Shown: positions 1 through 6,158 of the stretch, piece after piece
How positions within the stretch are numbered: the first letter of the stretch is position 1
Layout: the number at the start of each line of letters is the position of its first letter
From: Albimonas sp051747505
GTDB taxonomy: Bacteria; Pseudomonadota; Alphaproteobacteria; Rhodobacterales; Rhodobacteraceae
NCBI GenBank assembly: GCA_051747505.1
Contig: JBNJGE010000122.1
Coordinates: 1 to 10,609 of the forward strand
Direction: 5' to 3'
DNA: 10,609 bases
Translations under genes and position numbers: made by a program
Notes under the pieces: generated by a model
What the model saw: the letters and a program-made list of their open reading frames with translations, nothing else
What the model was told of the DNA's origin: nothing
Database searches by the model: none

Positions 1-498
1 GTGGCGCAGCGCGCTCTCCACCATCGCCTCGGGGCAGGGCTCGGCGTATTTCTCCAGCAGGTCGCGCTCCAGGCTGCCGGCGTTCACGCCGATGCGGATT
101 GAGCAGCCGTGATCCTTCGCCGCCTGGATCACCTCGCGCTCCCGCTGGGGGGAGCCGATGTTGCCGGGGTTGATGCGCAGGCAGGCGGCGCCGGCCTCGG
201 CGGCCTCGATGGCGCGGCGGTGGTGGAAATGGATGTCGGCGACGATCGGCGCGGGGGAGGCCGCGACGATGGGCTTCAGCGCCCGCGTCGAGTCCTCGTC
301 CGGGCAGCTGATGCGCACGATGTCGGCGCCCGCCTCGGCGCAGCGACGCACCTGCTCGATGGTGCCGCGGACATCGGCGGTGTCGGTGTTGGTCATGGTC
401 TGGACCGAGATCGGGGCGTCCCCGCCGACCTCGACCGAGCCCACGCGGATCTTGCGGCTGGGGCGGCGGGCGATGTCACGCCAGGGGCGGATGCTCAT
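1..498 (-). CDS. ispG: 4-hydroxy-3-methylbut-2-enyl diphosphate synthase (flavodoxin), N-terminal part, truncated by window edge
   Basis: IspG (GcpE) is the cytosolic [4Fe-4S] enzyme that converts methylerythritol cyclodiphosphate to HMBPP, the penultimate step of the MEP isoprenoid pathway. The 166 codons present read MSIRPWRDIARRPSRKIRVG and continue through the family's N-terminal TIM-barrel motifs: VQTMTNTDT, GADIVRISCP, PIVADIHFHH, CLRINPGNIG and IRIGVNAGSLE. The cluster-binding cysteines lie in the C-terminal domain, outside the window. The ATG at 496-498 is supported by AGGAGA at 504-509, six bases upstream of it. The gene lies 88 bp downstream of the RodZ-like gene on the same strand, and that order is common in alphaproteobacteria, so the two are probably co-transcribed. 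The identification is firm; only completeness is unknown. Confidence 0.96.
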   Translation of the reverse strand, partial: MSIRPWRDIARRPSRKIRVGSVEVGGDAPISVQTMTNTDTADVRGTIEQVRRCAEAGADIVRISCPDEDSTRALKPIVAASPAPIVADIHFHHRRAIEAAEAGAACLRINPGNIGSPQREREVIQAAKDHGCSIRIGVNAGSLERDLLEKYAEPCPEAMVESALRH

Positions 499-586
499 GG
501 TCGTCTCCTGCGCCGGAGCCAGTTCAGGATCGCTCGCGAGAGATAGCGCCCCAACGGGCGGAATGCGAGGCGGGCGGAAGGGAAAA

Positions 587-1927
587 TTAATCGCGCGCGA
601 GCCGCGCGCGCGGGGCGACCGGCCAGTCGGCCGCGACCTCCTCGCCGCTCAGCGAGACGTTCTTGACCACGGCGCCCGGGGCCCCGAGCGGGCCGTGCAG
701 GACGCCGTCGGCCTCCAGGTAGACGCCGCCCGCATTGCCGGCGCGCAGGCGCGGGGCGCCGGCCTCGGCGGGCACGCGCCAGCGTTCGCCCGCCTCCATG
801 ATCCGCTGCATCAGGACCGAGCCGTCGGCCGCCTTCACCTGGACCCAGGCGGGAGCGGAGATCACCAGCCAGACCCCCTCGGCGCCGGGCTGCGTGCGCG
901 GCGCGGCCCCGGGCGGGGCGGCGAGCGCGGCGGTCGGGTCGGCGGCGGCGATGCGGGTCGGAGCGGCCGCGGGAACGCGGCCGAGGCTGGCGCTCGGCAG
1001 GCGGTCCGGGGACATCTCAGCCAGCGGCGGCGCTTCGGCCAGAAGGGTGTTGGTGGCGGGTTTCTTCGCGGGGTCCGGTTGCGGCTCCGATTCCTCCGCC
1101 TGACCGGAGGGATCGGCGTCGGCGACCCTGGTCGTCGTTCCGGGCCTCGGCCGCTCGGGGCGCGCGTAGAGACCGCTGCGTTCGGGATCGATGGCCGCGA
1201 TCGGCCCGTCCCGAAGCTGCACCTCGGGCGGCTCGGGGTCCTGCGGGGCGTAGAGCTCGGCCAGGGCGGCGTCCCGCTCCTCGGAGTAGCCGGGCCAGGC
1301 GGCGGGCGCGGCCTGCACGGCGAGGCCGGGCATGGCGACGTTGGCCGGCGCCTCGGCCATCTCCGGCGCCTCGTTGGCTGGCGCGAAATCGACGCGCTGG
1401 ATGTCCTGGACGAGCTCCCAGCCGCCCCAGCCCAGTCCGCCGATCAGCGCGATCAGCACGGCGACCGAGGCGAGGTCGGAGAGCGAGAAGCCCAGCCCGA
1501 CGGGCCGCGCGCGCCCAACAGGAGAGGCGAAATGGGAGCGCGAGAGCGCCGGGTCGCGGGCCGGCGCGCTCGGCCCCGCGCCGGCGCCGAGGCGAAAGCC
1601 GCCGCGCGGCGCCGCGCCGGGCCGGGCGGCCTGCGTGGTCTGGCCGACGAAGCCGCTCTCGCTGCAGAAGCGGGCGTAGATCTGGTCGGCGTCGAGATGG
1701 AGGTAGCGCGCATAGGCGCGGACATAGCCGGGCACGAAGCCCCTGTTGGGGATGACCGAGGGGTCGCAGTTCTCGATCGCGTCGATGTAGCTGGCCTTGA
1801 TCCGCAGTTCGCGCTGCACGTCGAGCAGCGACTTGCCCAGGGTCGCCCGATGGCCCCGAAGCTCGTCGCCGAGCCTGATCTCGTAGGAATCGAATCCGCG
1901 GAGCGCGGTGGGGTGATCCTGGTCCAT
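587..1927 (-). CDS. RodZ-like helix-turn-helix membrane protein with C-terminal DUF4115-type domain
   Basis: The product has 446 residues. An N-terminal HTH_25-type domain (about residues 12-88) carries the RodZ-family pattern GKSLLDVQRELRIKASYIDA, IENCDPS and FVPGYVRAYARYL. A low-complexity Ala/Pro/Arg linker follows, then one membrane span (about 152-170, LASVAVLIALIGGLGWGGW), a long Pro/Ala/Glu-rich periplasmic linker, and a C-terminal domain (about 350-425, starting GVWLVISAPAWVQVKA) like DUF4115. In the RodZ family the cytoplasmic domain contacts MreB and supports rod-shape cell wall synthesis. That is family knowledge; for this divergent protein it is inference. I chose the ATG at 1925-1927, with a weak AGG just upstream. 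The frame stays open to a GTG at 2005, but that extension (MAERLQRRPPTTRSAK) lacks a ribosome site. The gene probably heads a two-gene unit with ispG. Confidence 0.85.
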   Translation of the reverse strand: MDQDHPTALRGFDSYEIRLGDELRGHRATLGKSLLDVQRELRIKASYIDAIENCDPSVIPNRGFVPGYVRAYARYLHLDADQIYARFCSESGFVGQTTQAARPGAAPRGGFRLGAGAGPSAPARDPALSRSHFASPVGRARPVGLGFSLSDLASVAVLIALIGGLGWGGWELVQDIQRVDFAPANEAPEMAEAPANVAMPGLAVQAAPAAWPGYSEERDAALAELYAPQDPEPPEVQLRDGPIAAIDPERSGLYARPERPRPGTTTRVADADPSGQAEESEPQPDPAKKPATNTLLAEAPPLAEMSPDRLPSASLGRVPAAAPTRIAAADPTAALAAPPGAAPRTQPGAEGVWLVISAPAWVQVKAADGSVLMQRIMEAGERWRVPAEAGAPRLRAGNAGGVYLEADGVLHGPLGAPGAVVKNVSLSGEEVAADWPVAPRARLARD

Positions 1928-2044
1928 TGCCTGCCCGGCCCTGCCGCAGAGGGACGCTTTCGCGCTTCTAGTCGTCGGCGGGCGCCTCTGCAACCGCTCC
2001 GCCACGCTGGGGGCGACTATACCGCCAAACTACCGATTCGTGGA

Positions 2045-2059
2045 TTAAAAGGAGGTTTA
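2045..2059. promoter_or_regulatory. CtrA-like motif TTAA-N7-TTTA
   Basis: TTAA (2045-2048), seven bases, then TTTA (2056-2059) differs by one base from the alphaproteobacterial CtrA consensus TTAA-N7-TTAA. It sits in the divergent region upstream of the RodZ-like gene. Such a string is uncommon in DNA this GC-rich, but one near-match alone is weak evidence. Confidence 0.3.
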
Positions 2060-2065
2060 GAGACC

Positions 2066-2088
2066 ATTCGGCGTCGAAAACGCCGAAT
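2066..2088. repeat. Perfect 9-bp inverted repeat, 5-nt spacer
   Basis: ATTCGGCGT (2066-2074) and ACGCCGAAT (2080-2088) are exact reverse complements around CGAAA. Neither strand has a following T-run, so it is not an obvious intrinsic terminator. Its position between two divergent genes suggests an operator or a leader hairpin; that role is inference. Confidence 0.75.
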
Positions 2089-2163
2089 CCGGGGGTTGCC
2101 TGCCGGCCGGCGCAAGGCGCGCGATTTGCCGAAATCGGCTCGCGCCGCGGGACCGGGGTGGTC

Positions 2164-2169
2164 TATATC
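2164..2169 (+). promoter_or_regulatory. Possible -10 element for the nucleoside-salvage operon
   Basis: TATATC stands out in GC-rich surroundings 45 bp before the operon's first start codon. No good -35 hexamer lies 16-18 bp upstream, so the call is tentative. The operon promoter must nevertheless lie in this gap unless transcription enters from outside. Confidence 0.25.
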
Positions 2170-2213
2170 CTCCCGGAGACAGGGCCGGGGCCGCGGCCCG
2201 AGAAGGAGCGACG

Positions 2214-2780
2214 ATGCGCGATCACGCCGACCCCGCGCTGCGGGACATGGACATGGTCATCATCCGCCACTGCGAGAAATCCGGCGACGGGCTGTGCGAC
2301 CCGCTCACCGAGCGCGGGGCGGCGGACGCGGAACGCCTGGCGGCGCGTCTGGCGGGGCAGGGGATCGACGCCGTCTTCGCCTCGCCCTACCGCCGCAGCC
2401 AGGAGACCATCGCCCCCTTCGCCCGCGCGCAGGGCATCGAGGTGATCACCGACGCGCGTCTGCAGGAGTGGCAGATCTCCCCGACCGCGCTGCGCGCGAT
2501 GCGCGAGCTCGCCCCGCGCATGGTCCAGGACCGCCATTTCCGCGCCCCCTGGTCCGAGACGCTGCACGAGGTTTGGCAGCGGCTGCAGCCTGCTCTGCAC
2601 GACATTCGCGCCAGCGGCGCCCGCCGCCCGGCGCTGGCCTGCCACTTCGGGGTGCTGACCATCGCGCTCAGCCACCTGGCCGACGACTTCGGCCCCGAGA
2701 ACTGGCGCGAGATCGGCCAGCCAACAGCCGCGCATGTCCAGGGCGGGCGCTGGCGCAAGCTGACGCTGGAGCCGGCATGA
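2214..2780 (+). CDS. Histidine phosphatase (phosphoglycerate mutase/SixA-like) family protein
   Basis: This 188-residue protein belongs to the histidine phosphatase superfamily. Visible catalytic elements are R18-H19 in VIIRHCEKSGD (phospho-accepting His), R60 in FASPYRRSQET, a candidate acid E115 in PWSETLHEV, and H144 in LACHFGVLTIA. The usual RHG(E/Q) is replaced by RHCE, as in some SixA-like members. Members dephosphorylate sugar phosphates, nucleotides or phosphohistidine proteins, so the substrate cannot be read from the motifs. The ATG at 2214 has AAGGAG at 2203-2208 with five bases of spacing; an internal Met (2247) would lack this. The stop overlaps the cdd start as ATGA (2777-2780), so it appears to be the first gene of the nucleoside-salvage operon. 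A nucleotide or sugar-phosphate phosphatase role is inference from that context. Confidence 0.87.
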   Translation: MRDHADPALRDMDMVIIRHCEKSGDGLCDPLTERGAADAERLAARLAGQGIDAVFASPYRRSQETIAPFARAQGIEVITDARLQEWQISPTALRAMRELAPRMVQDRHFRAPWSETLHEVWQRLQPALHDIRASGARRPALACHFGVLTIALSHLADDFGPENWREIGQPTAAHVQGGRWRKLTLEPA

Positions 2781-3196
2781 CGGGGCCGGAGGACCTGTTC
2801 CGCGCCGCGCTTGCCGTCCGTGCGAAGGCCTACGCGCCATTCTCCGGCTTCCCGGTTGGCTGCGCGCTGCGCACCGCCTCGGGCGCGGTTTTCGCCGGGG
2901 CCAATGTCGAGAACCAGTCCTACCCGGAGGGCTGGTGCGCGGAGACGAGCGCGATCGCCGCCATGGTCATGGCCGCCGAAACCCCGGAGGACCGCCGCAT
3001 CGCCGAGGTTCTGGTGGCCGCGGAATCGCGCGCGCCCGTCACCCCCTGCGGCGGCTGCCGCCAGCGGCTGGCCGAGTTCGGCCGCCCGGACACGGTCGTG
3101 CATTCCGCCGGCCCCGACGGCCTGCGCGAGAGCTGGACGCTGGGCGAGCTTCTGCCGGCCGCCTTCCGCAGCGACGCCGCGGAGCCCGGCGCATGA
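2777..3196 (+). CDS. cdd: Cytidine deaminase
   Basis: Cdd hydrolytically deaminates cytidine and deoxycytidine to uridine and deoxyuridine in the cytoplasm. The 139-residue length fits the small homotetrameric class. The substrate-binding stretch AGANVENQSYPEGW is followed by the zinc-binding and proton-shuttling CAE (C54-A55-E56), and then PCGGC (C91, C94) supplies the other two zinc ligands. The N-terminal AYAPFSGFPVG is the conserved active-site flap of the family. Its ATG lies in the stop codon of the phosphatase gene (ATGA), with GGAG just upstream inside that gene, and its own stop overlaps the next start in the same way, so expression is probably coupled. All key residues are present. 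Confidence 0.97.
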   Translation: MTGPEDLFRAALAVRAKAYAPFSGFPVGCALRTASGAVFAGANVENQSYPEGWCAETSAIAAMVMAAETPEDRRIAEVLVAAESRAPVTPCGGCRQRLAEFGRPDTVVHSAGPDGLRESWTLGELLPAAFRSDAAEPGA

Positions 3197-3978
3197 GCGA
3201 GGCCGCAGAGCGGATCAGGGCGCAGCTGGACGGCGCCCGTGCCGTGCTGGGCGTGGTTCTCGGCTCCGGCCTCGGGGCTCTGGTCGAGGATCTGGGCGGG
3301 GCGCGGGCCTTCTCCTACGCGGATCTGCCCGGCTTTCCCGCCTCCACCGTCTCCGGCCATGCGGGGCGGCTGGCGCTCGGCGAGCTGGAGGGCGCGCCCG
3401 TCGCGGTTCTCTCGGGGCGGGCCCATTACTACGAGCGCGGCGATCCGTCGGCCATGCGTGCGCCGCTGGAGACCCTGCGCGCGCTGGGCTGCGAGGCGGT
3501 GCTGCTGACCAACGCGGCCGGATCTCTGTGCGAGGGGATGGGCCCCGGGGCGCTGATGGCGATCGCCGATCACATCAACTGGTCGGGCCTCAACCCGCTG
3601 GTCGGGGAGGAGGACGAGGCGCGCTTCGTCGATCTTTCCGCCGCCTATGACGCGGAGCTGCGCGCGCGCCTGCGCGCGCTTGACCCCGACCTGCAGGAAG
3701 GGGTCTACGCCTGGTTCCCGGGCCCCAGCTTCGAGACGCCGGCCGAGATCCGCGCCGCGCGCCTGCTGGGCGCGGACGCGGTGGGCATGTCCACGGTTCC
3801 CGAGACCATCCTGGCGCGCTTTCTCGGCCTGCGCGTCGCCGCCCTGTCGGTCATCACCAACCCCGCCGCGGGCCTCTCGGACGCGCCGCTCTCCCACGCC
3901 CAGACCAAGGCCGAGGCCTTGCGGGCGGAGACGCGGCTGCGCGCCCTGGTCCGCGGCTTCGCGAGGAGCTTCGCATGA
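3193..3978 (+). CDS. punA: Purine nucleoside phosphorylase, trimeric (inosine/guanosine) type
   Basis: This 261-residue nucleoside phosphorylase cleaves purine (deoxy)nucleosides with phosphate to free base and (deoxy)ribose-1-phosphate. Motifs in order are the phosphate-binding GSGLG (24-28), SGHAGRL (54-60), GRAHYYE (75-81), TNAAGSL (106-112), GPSFETPAEI (177-186, with the base-contacting Glu at 181), VGMSTVPE (197-204) and TNPAAGL (222-228). The Asn at 223 matches the residue that gives 6-oxopurine preference in trimeric enzymes such as human PNP. This differs from the hexameric E. coli DeoD family, although many annotations use deoD for this locus. It is joined to cdd and to deoC by ATGA overlaps. 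The preference for inosine and guanosine over adenosine is inference from N223. Confidence 0.94.
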   Translation: MSEAAERIRAQLDGARAVLGVVLGSGLGALVEDLGGARAFSYADLPGFPASTVSGHAGRLALGELEGAPVAVLSGRAHYYERGDPSAMRAPLETLRALGCEAVLLTNAAGSLCEGMGPGALMAIADHINWSGLNPLVGEEDEARFVDLSAAYDAELRARLRALDPDLQEGVYAWFPGPSFETPAEIRAARLLGADAVGMSTVPETILARFLGLRVAALSVITNPAAGLSDAPLSHAQTKAEALRAETRLRALVRGFARSFA

Positions 3979-4727
3979 CGGATGAAAGAGCCGAGGCCCG
4001 CCGCGCGCTGGCCTGCCTCGACCTGACCAATCTGGAGGACGACTGCGGCGCGGACGACGTGCGCAAACTCGCGCGCCGCGCCGCCACGCCCTTCGGCACG
4101 GTGGCCGCGCTGTGCGTCTGGCCGCGCTTCGTGGAGCTTGCGCGCGAGGCGGCGCCGCCGGACGTCAAGATCGCCACGGTGATCCTCTTCCCCTCCGGCG
4201 AGGGCTCCGACGAGGAGGCGATCACGGAGACCGAGGAGGCCATGCGCCTGGGCGCGGAGGAGGTGGACATGGTCATCCCCTATCGCGAGCTGATGGAGGG
4301 CCGCCCGGCCTCGGTCCGCGCGCGGGTGGAGCGGGTGAAGCGCGCCGCCGGGCAGGCGGTGGTGAAGGCGATCCTGGAGACCGGGGTGCTGGAGAGCGCA
4401 GGGATGGTGCGCACCGCCGCCGAGCTGGCGCTGGAGGGGGGCGCGGACTTTCTCAAGACCTCCACCGGCAAGGCGCCTGTGAACGCCACCCTCTCGGCCG
4501 CCGAGATCATGCTGCAGGCGATCCGGGACTGCGACCGGCCCGCGGGCTTCAAGGCGGCCGGGGGCATTGGCACGACGTCGGAGGCGGCCTCCTACCTGGC
4601 GCTGGCCGACCAGATCATGGGGGAGGACTGGGCGGGGCCGGCCACCTTCCGCATCGGGGCCTCCGGGCTGCTCGACGACCTGCTCGCCACCCTGCAGGGC
4701 GCCTCCGCCGAGAGCGGGGAGGCATGA
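3975..4727 (+). CDS. deoC: Deoxyribose-phosphate aldolase
   Basis: DeoC is a class I aldolase that splits 2-deoxyribose-5-phosphate into acetaldehyde and glyceraldehyde-3-phosphate, the last step of deoxynucleoside catabolism. The 250-residue protein has the expected TIM-barrel motifs: CLDLTNLEDDC (14-24), VILFPSGEG (69-77), AEEVDMVIPYRELM with the catalytic Asp at 98, and VVKAILETG (129-137). The Schiff-base lysine is K161 in DFLKTSTGK, and the second active-site lysine is K193 in GFKAAGGIGT. Translation starts within the preceding stop (ATGA, 3975-3978), helped by AGGAG about six bases upstream. Its stop overlaps an ATG that opens a 15-codon ORF rather than the next enzyme; deoA follows after a 111-bp gap, the only loose junction in the operon. 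Confidence 0.97.
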   Translation: MTDERAEARRALACLDLTNLEDDCGADDVRKLARRAATPFGTVAALCVWPRFVELAREAAPPDVKIATVILFPSGEGSDEEAITETEEAMRLGAEEVDMVIPYRELMEGRPASVRARVERVKRAAGQAVVKAILETGVLESAGMVRTAAELALEGGADFLKTSTGKAPVNATLSAAEIMLQAIRDCDRPAGFKAAGGIGTTSEAASYLALADQIMGEDWAGPATFRIGASGLLDDLLATLQGASAESGEA

Positions 4728-4771
4728 GGCGGTTGGAGGCGCGCCCCGCATCCGCTATGCCGGCCGCGTGA
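4724..4771 (+). CDS. Candidate 15-codon ORF coupled to deoC
   Basis: An ATG overlapping the deoC stop (ATGA at 4724-4727, the same arrangement as most other junctions in this operon) opens the frame MRRLEARPASAMPAA and ends at TGA 4769-4771. That is one base before a GC hairpin with a T-run. It may be a leader peptide or the relic of a lost gene, or the arrangement may be chance. There is no homology evidence, and only the layout supports it. Confidence 0.35.
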   Translation: MRRLEARPASAMPAA

Positions 4772-4794
4772 GGCGGTCCGGCCCGCCCCTTTTT
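4772..4794 (+). terminator. Terminator-like hairpin with T5 run inside the operon
   Basis: GGCGG (4772-4776) and CCGCC (4783-4787) form a 5-bp all-GC stem around TCCGGC, followed by CC and TTTTT (4790-4794). Alternative pairings exist: GGCCG (4762-4766) with CGGCC (4779-4783), and CGGCCG (4761-4766) with its copy at 4795-4800. The first alternative uses part of the terminator hairpin, so mutually exclusive folds are possible. The stem is short, so strength is uncertain. It would attenuate deoA-deoB-upp relative to the upstream genes. Confidence 0.4.
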
Positions 4795-4838
4795 CGGCCG
4801 CGCCCGCACGCGACGGGACAGAGATCCGGGACGAGGCG

Positions 4839-6158
4839 ATGCTGCCGCAGGAGATCATCCGCAAGAAGCGCGACGGCGGCGTCCTCGACGCCGGGGAGAT
4901 CCGGGATTTCGTCGCCGGCCTGACCTCGGGCGAGGTCAGCGAGGGGCAGGCCGCCGCCCTGGCCATGGCCGTGTTCTTCCGCCCCCTGAGCCTGGGGGAG
5001 CGCGTGGCGCTGACCGAGGCGATGCGCGACTCGGGCGAGGTGCTGGACTGGGATCTGCCGGGGCCGGTCGTGGACAAGCATTCCACCGGCGGCGTCGGCG
5101 ACAATGTCAGCCTGATGCTCGCCCCGGCGCTGGCGGCCTGCGGGGCGTATGTGCCGATGATCTCGGGCCGGGGGCTGGGGCATACCGGGGGCACGCTGGA
5201 CAAGCTGGCCGCCATTCCGGGCTACGACGTCTCGCCGGGGACGGAGACGCTGCGCCGGGTGGTGCGCGAGGTCGGCTGCGCGATCATCGGCCAGACCGAG
5301 GCGCTGGCGCCGGCCGACCGGCGGCTCTACGCGATCCGGGACGTCACCGCGACGGTGGAGTCGGTGGATCTCATCACCGCCTCCATCCTCTCCAAGAAGC
5401 TCGCCGAGGGGCTCGACGCGCTGGTGCTCGACGTCAAGGCGGGCTCCGGCGCCTTCATGGGCGATGAGGCGCAGGCGCGGGCGCTGGCCGAAAGCCTCGT
5501 GGGTGTGGCGACCGGCGCGGGCTGCCGCGCCGGCGCGCTGGTGACGGACATGGACGAGCCGTTGGCGAGCGCCTGCGGCAACGCGGTGGAGGTCGCCAAT
5601 GCGGCGCGCTTCCTGCGGGGCGAGGAGGTCGATCCCCGGCTGTGGGACGTCACCGTGGCGCTGGGCGGCGAGGCGCTGGTGCTGGCGAGGCTCGCGAAGG
5701 ACGCTGAGGAGGGGCGGGCCTGCATCGCCCGGGCGTTCGAGAGCGGAGAGGCGGCGGAGCGCTTCGGCCCCATGGTCGCCGCGCTTGGCGGGCCGTCGGA
5801 CTTTCTGGAGGGGTTCGAAAGCCATCTGCCGCGCGCCCCGGTCCTGCTGGACGCGCCGCCTCCGCGCGACGGGCTGGTGCGGGCGATCGACGCCCGGGCG
5901 CTGGGCCTTGCGGTGGTGGAGCTGGGCGGCGGCCGCCGGCGGGCGGACGACCCGGTCGATCCGGCCGTCGGTTTGACGGATGTGGCCGGGGTCGGCGCGA
6001 TGGTGGACGCCGACTTCCCCCTCGCCCGCATCCATGCCCGCGACCGCGACGCGGCCGAGCGCGCCGCCGAGCGGGTGCGCGCCGCCTACGAGGTCGGCGA
6101 CGACGCGCCGGAGCCGCGCGACCCTCTCCTGGCCCGCATCGGGCCGGAGGACGTCTGA
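4839..6158 (+). CDS. deoA: Thymidine phosphorylase
   Basis: DeoA phosphorolyses thymidine and deoxyuridine to the base and deoxyribose-1-phosphate. At 439 residues it is co-linear with E. coli DeoA over its whole length. It has the phosphate-binding KHSTGGVGD (80-88), the family signature SGRGLGHTGGTLDKLAAIPG (109-128), the ITASILSKKLAEGLDALVLD stretch, the GSGAFM motif and the C-terminal LGGGRR loop. The start MLPQEIIRKKRDGG aligns with the family start, although the ribosome site is poor (GAGG at 4833-4836, only two bases from the ATG). It lies 111 bp after deoC and overlaps deoB by one base (TGATG, 6156-6160). A separate control point, or poor translation initiation on an operon mRNA, is possible here. 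Confidence 0.97.
   Translation: MLPQEIIRKKRDGGVLDAGEIRDFVAGLTSGEVSEGQAAALAMAVFFRPLSLGERVALTEAMRDSGEVLDWDLPGPVVDKHSTGGVGDNVSLMLAPALAACGAYVPMISGRGLGHTGGTLDKLAAIPGYDVSPGTETLRRVVREVGCAIIGQTEALAPADRRLYAIRDVTATVESVDLITASILSKKLAEGLDALVLDVKAGSGAFMGDEAQARALAESLVGVATGAGCRAGALVTDMDEPLASACGNAVEVANAARFLRGEEVDPRLWDVTVALGGEALVLARLAKDAEEGRACIARAFESGEAAERFGPMVAALGGPSDFLEGFESHLPRAPVLLDAPPPRDGLVRAIDARALGLAVVELGGGRRRADDPVDPAVGLTDVAGVGAMVDADFPLARIHARDRDAAERAAERVRAAYEVGDDAPEPRDPLLARIGPEDV

Larger units (their letters stand above)
1928..2213. other. Divergent intergenic region with dyads and regulatory-looking motifs
   Basis: These 286 bp separate the start of the minus-strand RodZ-like gene from the plus-strand nucleoside operon and must hold promoters for both. 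They contain an AT-richer island (2031-2090) with a TTAA-N7-TTTA motif, two GANTC sites and a perfect 9-bp hairpin. A GC palindrome lies at 2102-2111 (GCCGGCCGGC) and an imperfect dyad at 2119-2145 (GCGCGA, a TTT bulge, GCCGA-AA-TCGGC, TCGCGC). A minus-strand TATAGT (2016-2021) and a plus-strand TATATC (2164-2169) could be -10 elements, but neither has a convincing -35 partner. I see no gene here. Confidence 0.7.

Noticed and set aside
1928..2005. Longer GTG start for the RodZ-like protein
   Set aside because: The extra 26 residues look non-coding, there is no ribosome site before 2005, and family N-termini fit the start at 1927.
158..2776. A very long plus-strand open frame (over 850 codons) running antisense to ispG and the RodZ-like gene and continuing into cdd
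   Set aside because: It is a low-stop artefact of GC-rich DNA in a frame that happens to join cdd. The opposite strand encodes recognisable proteins, and only 2777-3196 of this frame is real.
3705..6035. Several 200-420-codon antisense frames across punA, deoC and deoA
   Set aside because: They are shadow frames of well-identified enzymes, with the Arg/His/Gly-rich composition typical of antisense translations in GC-rich DNA.
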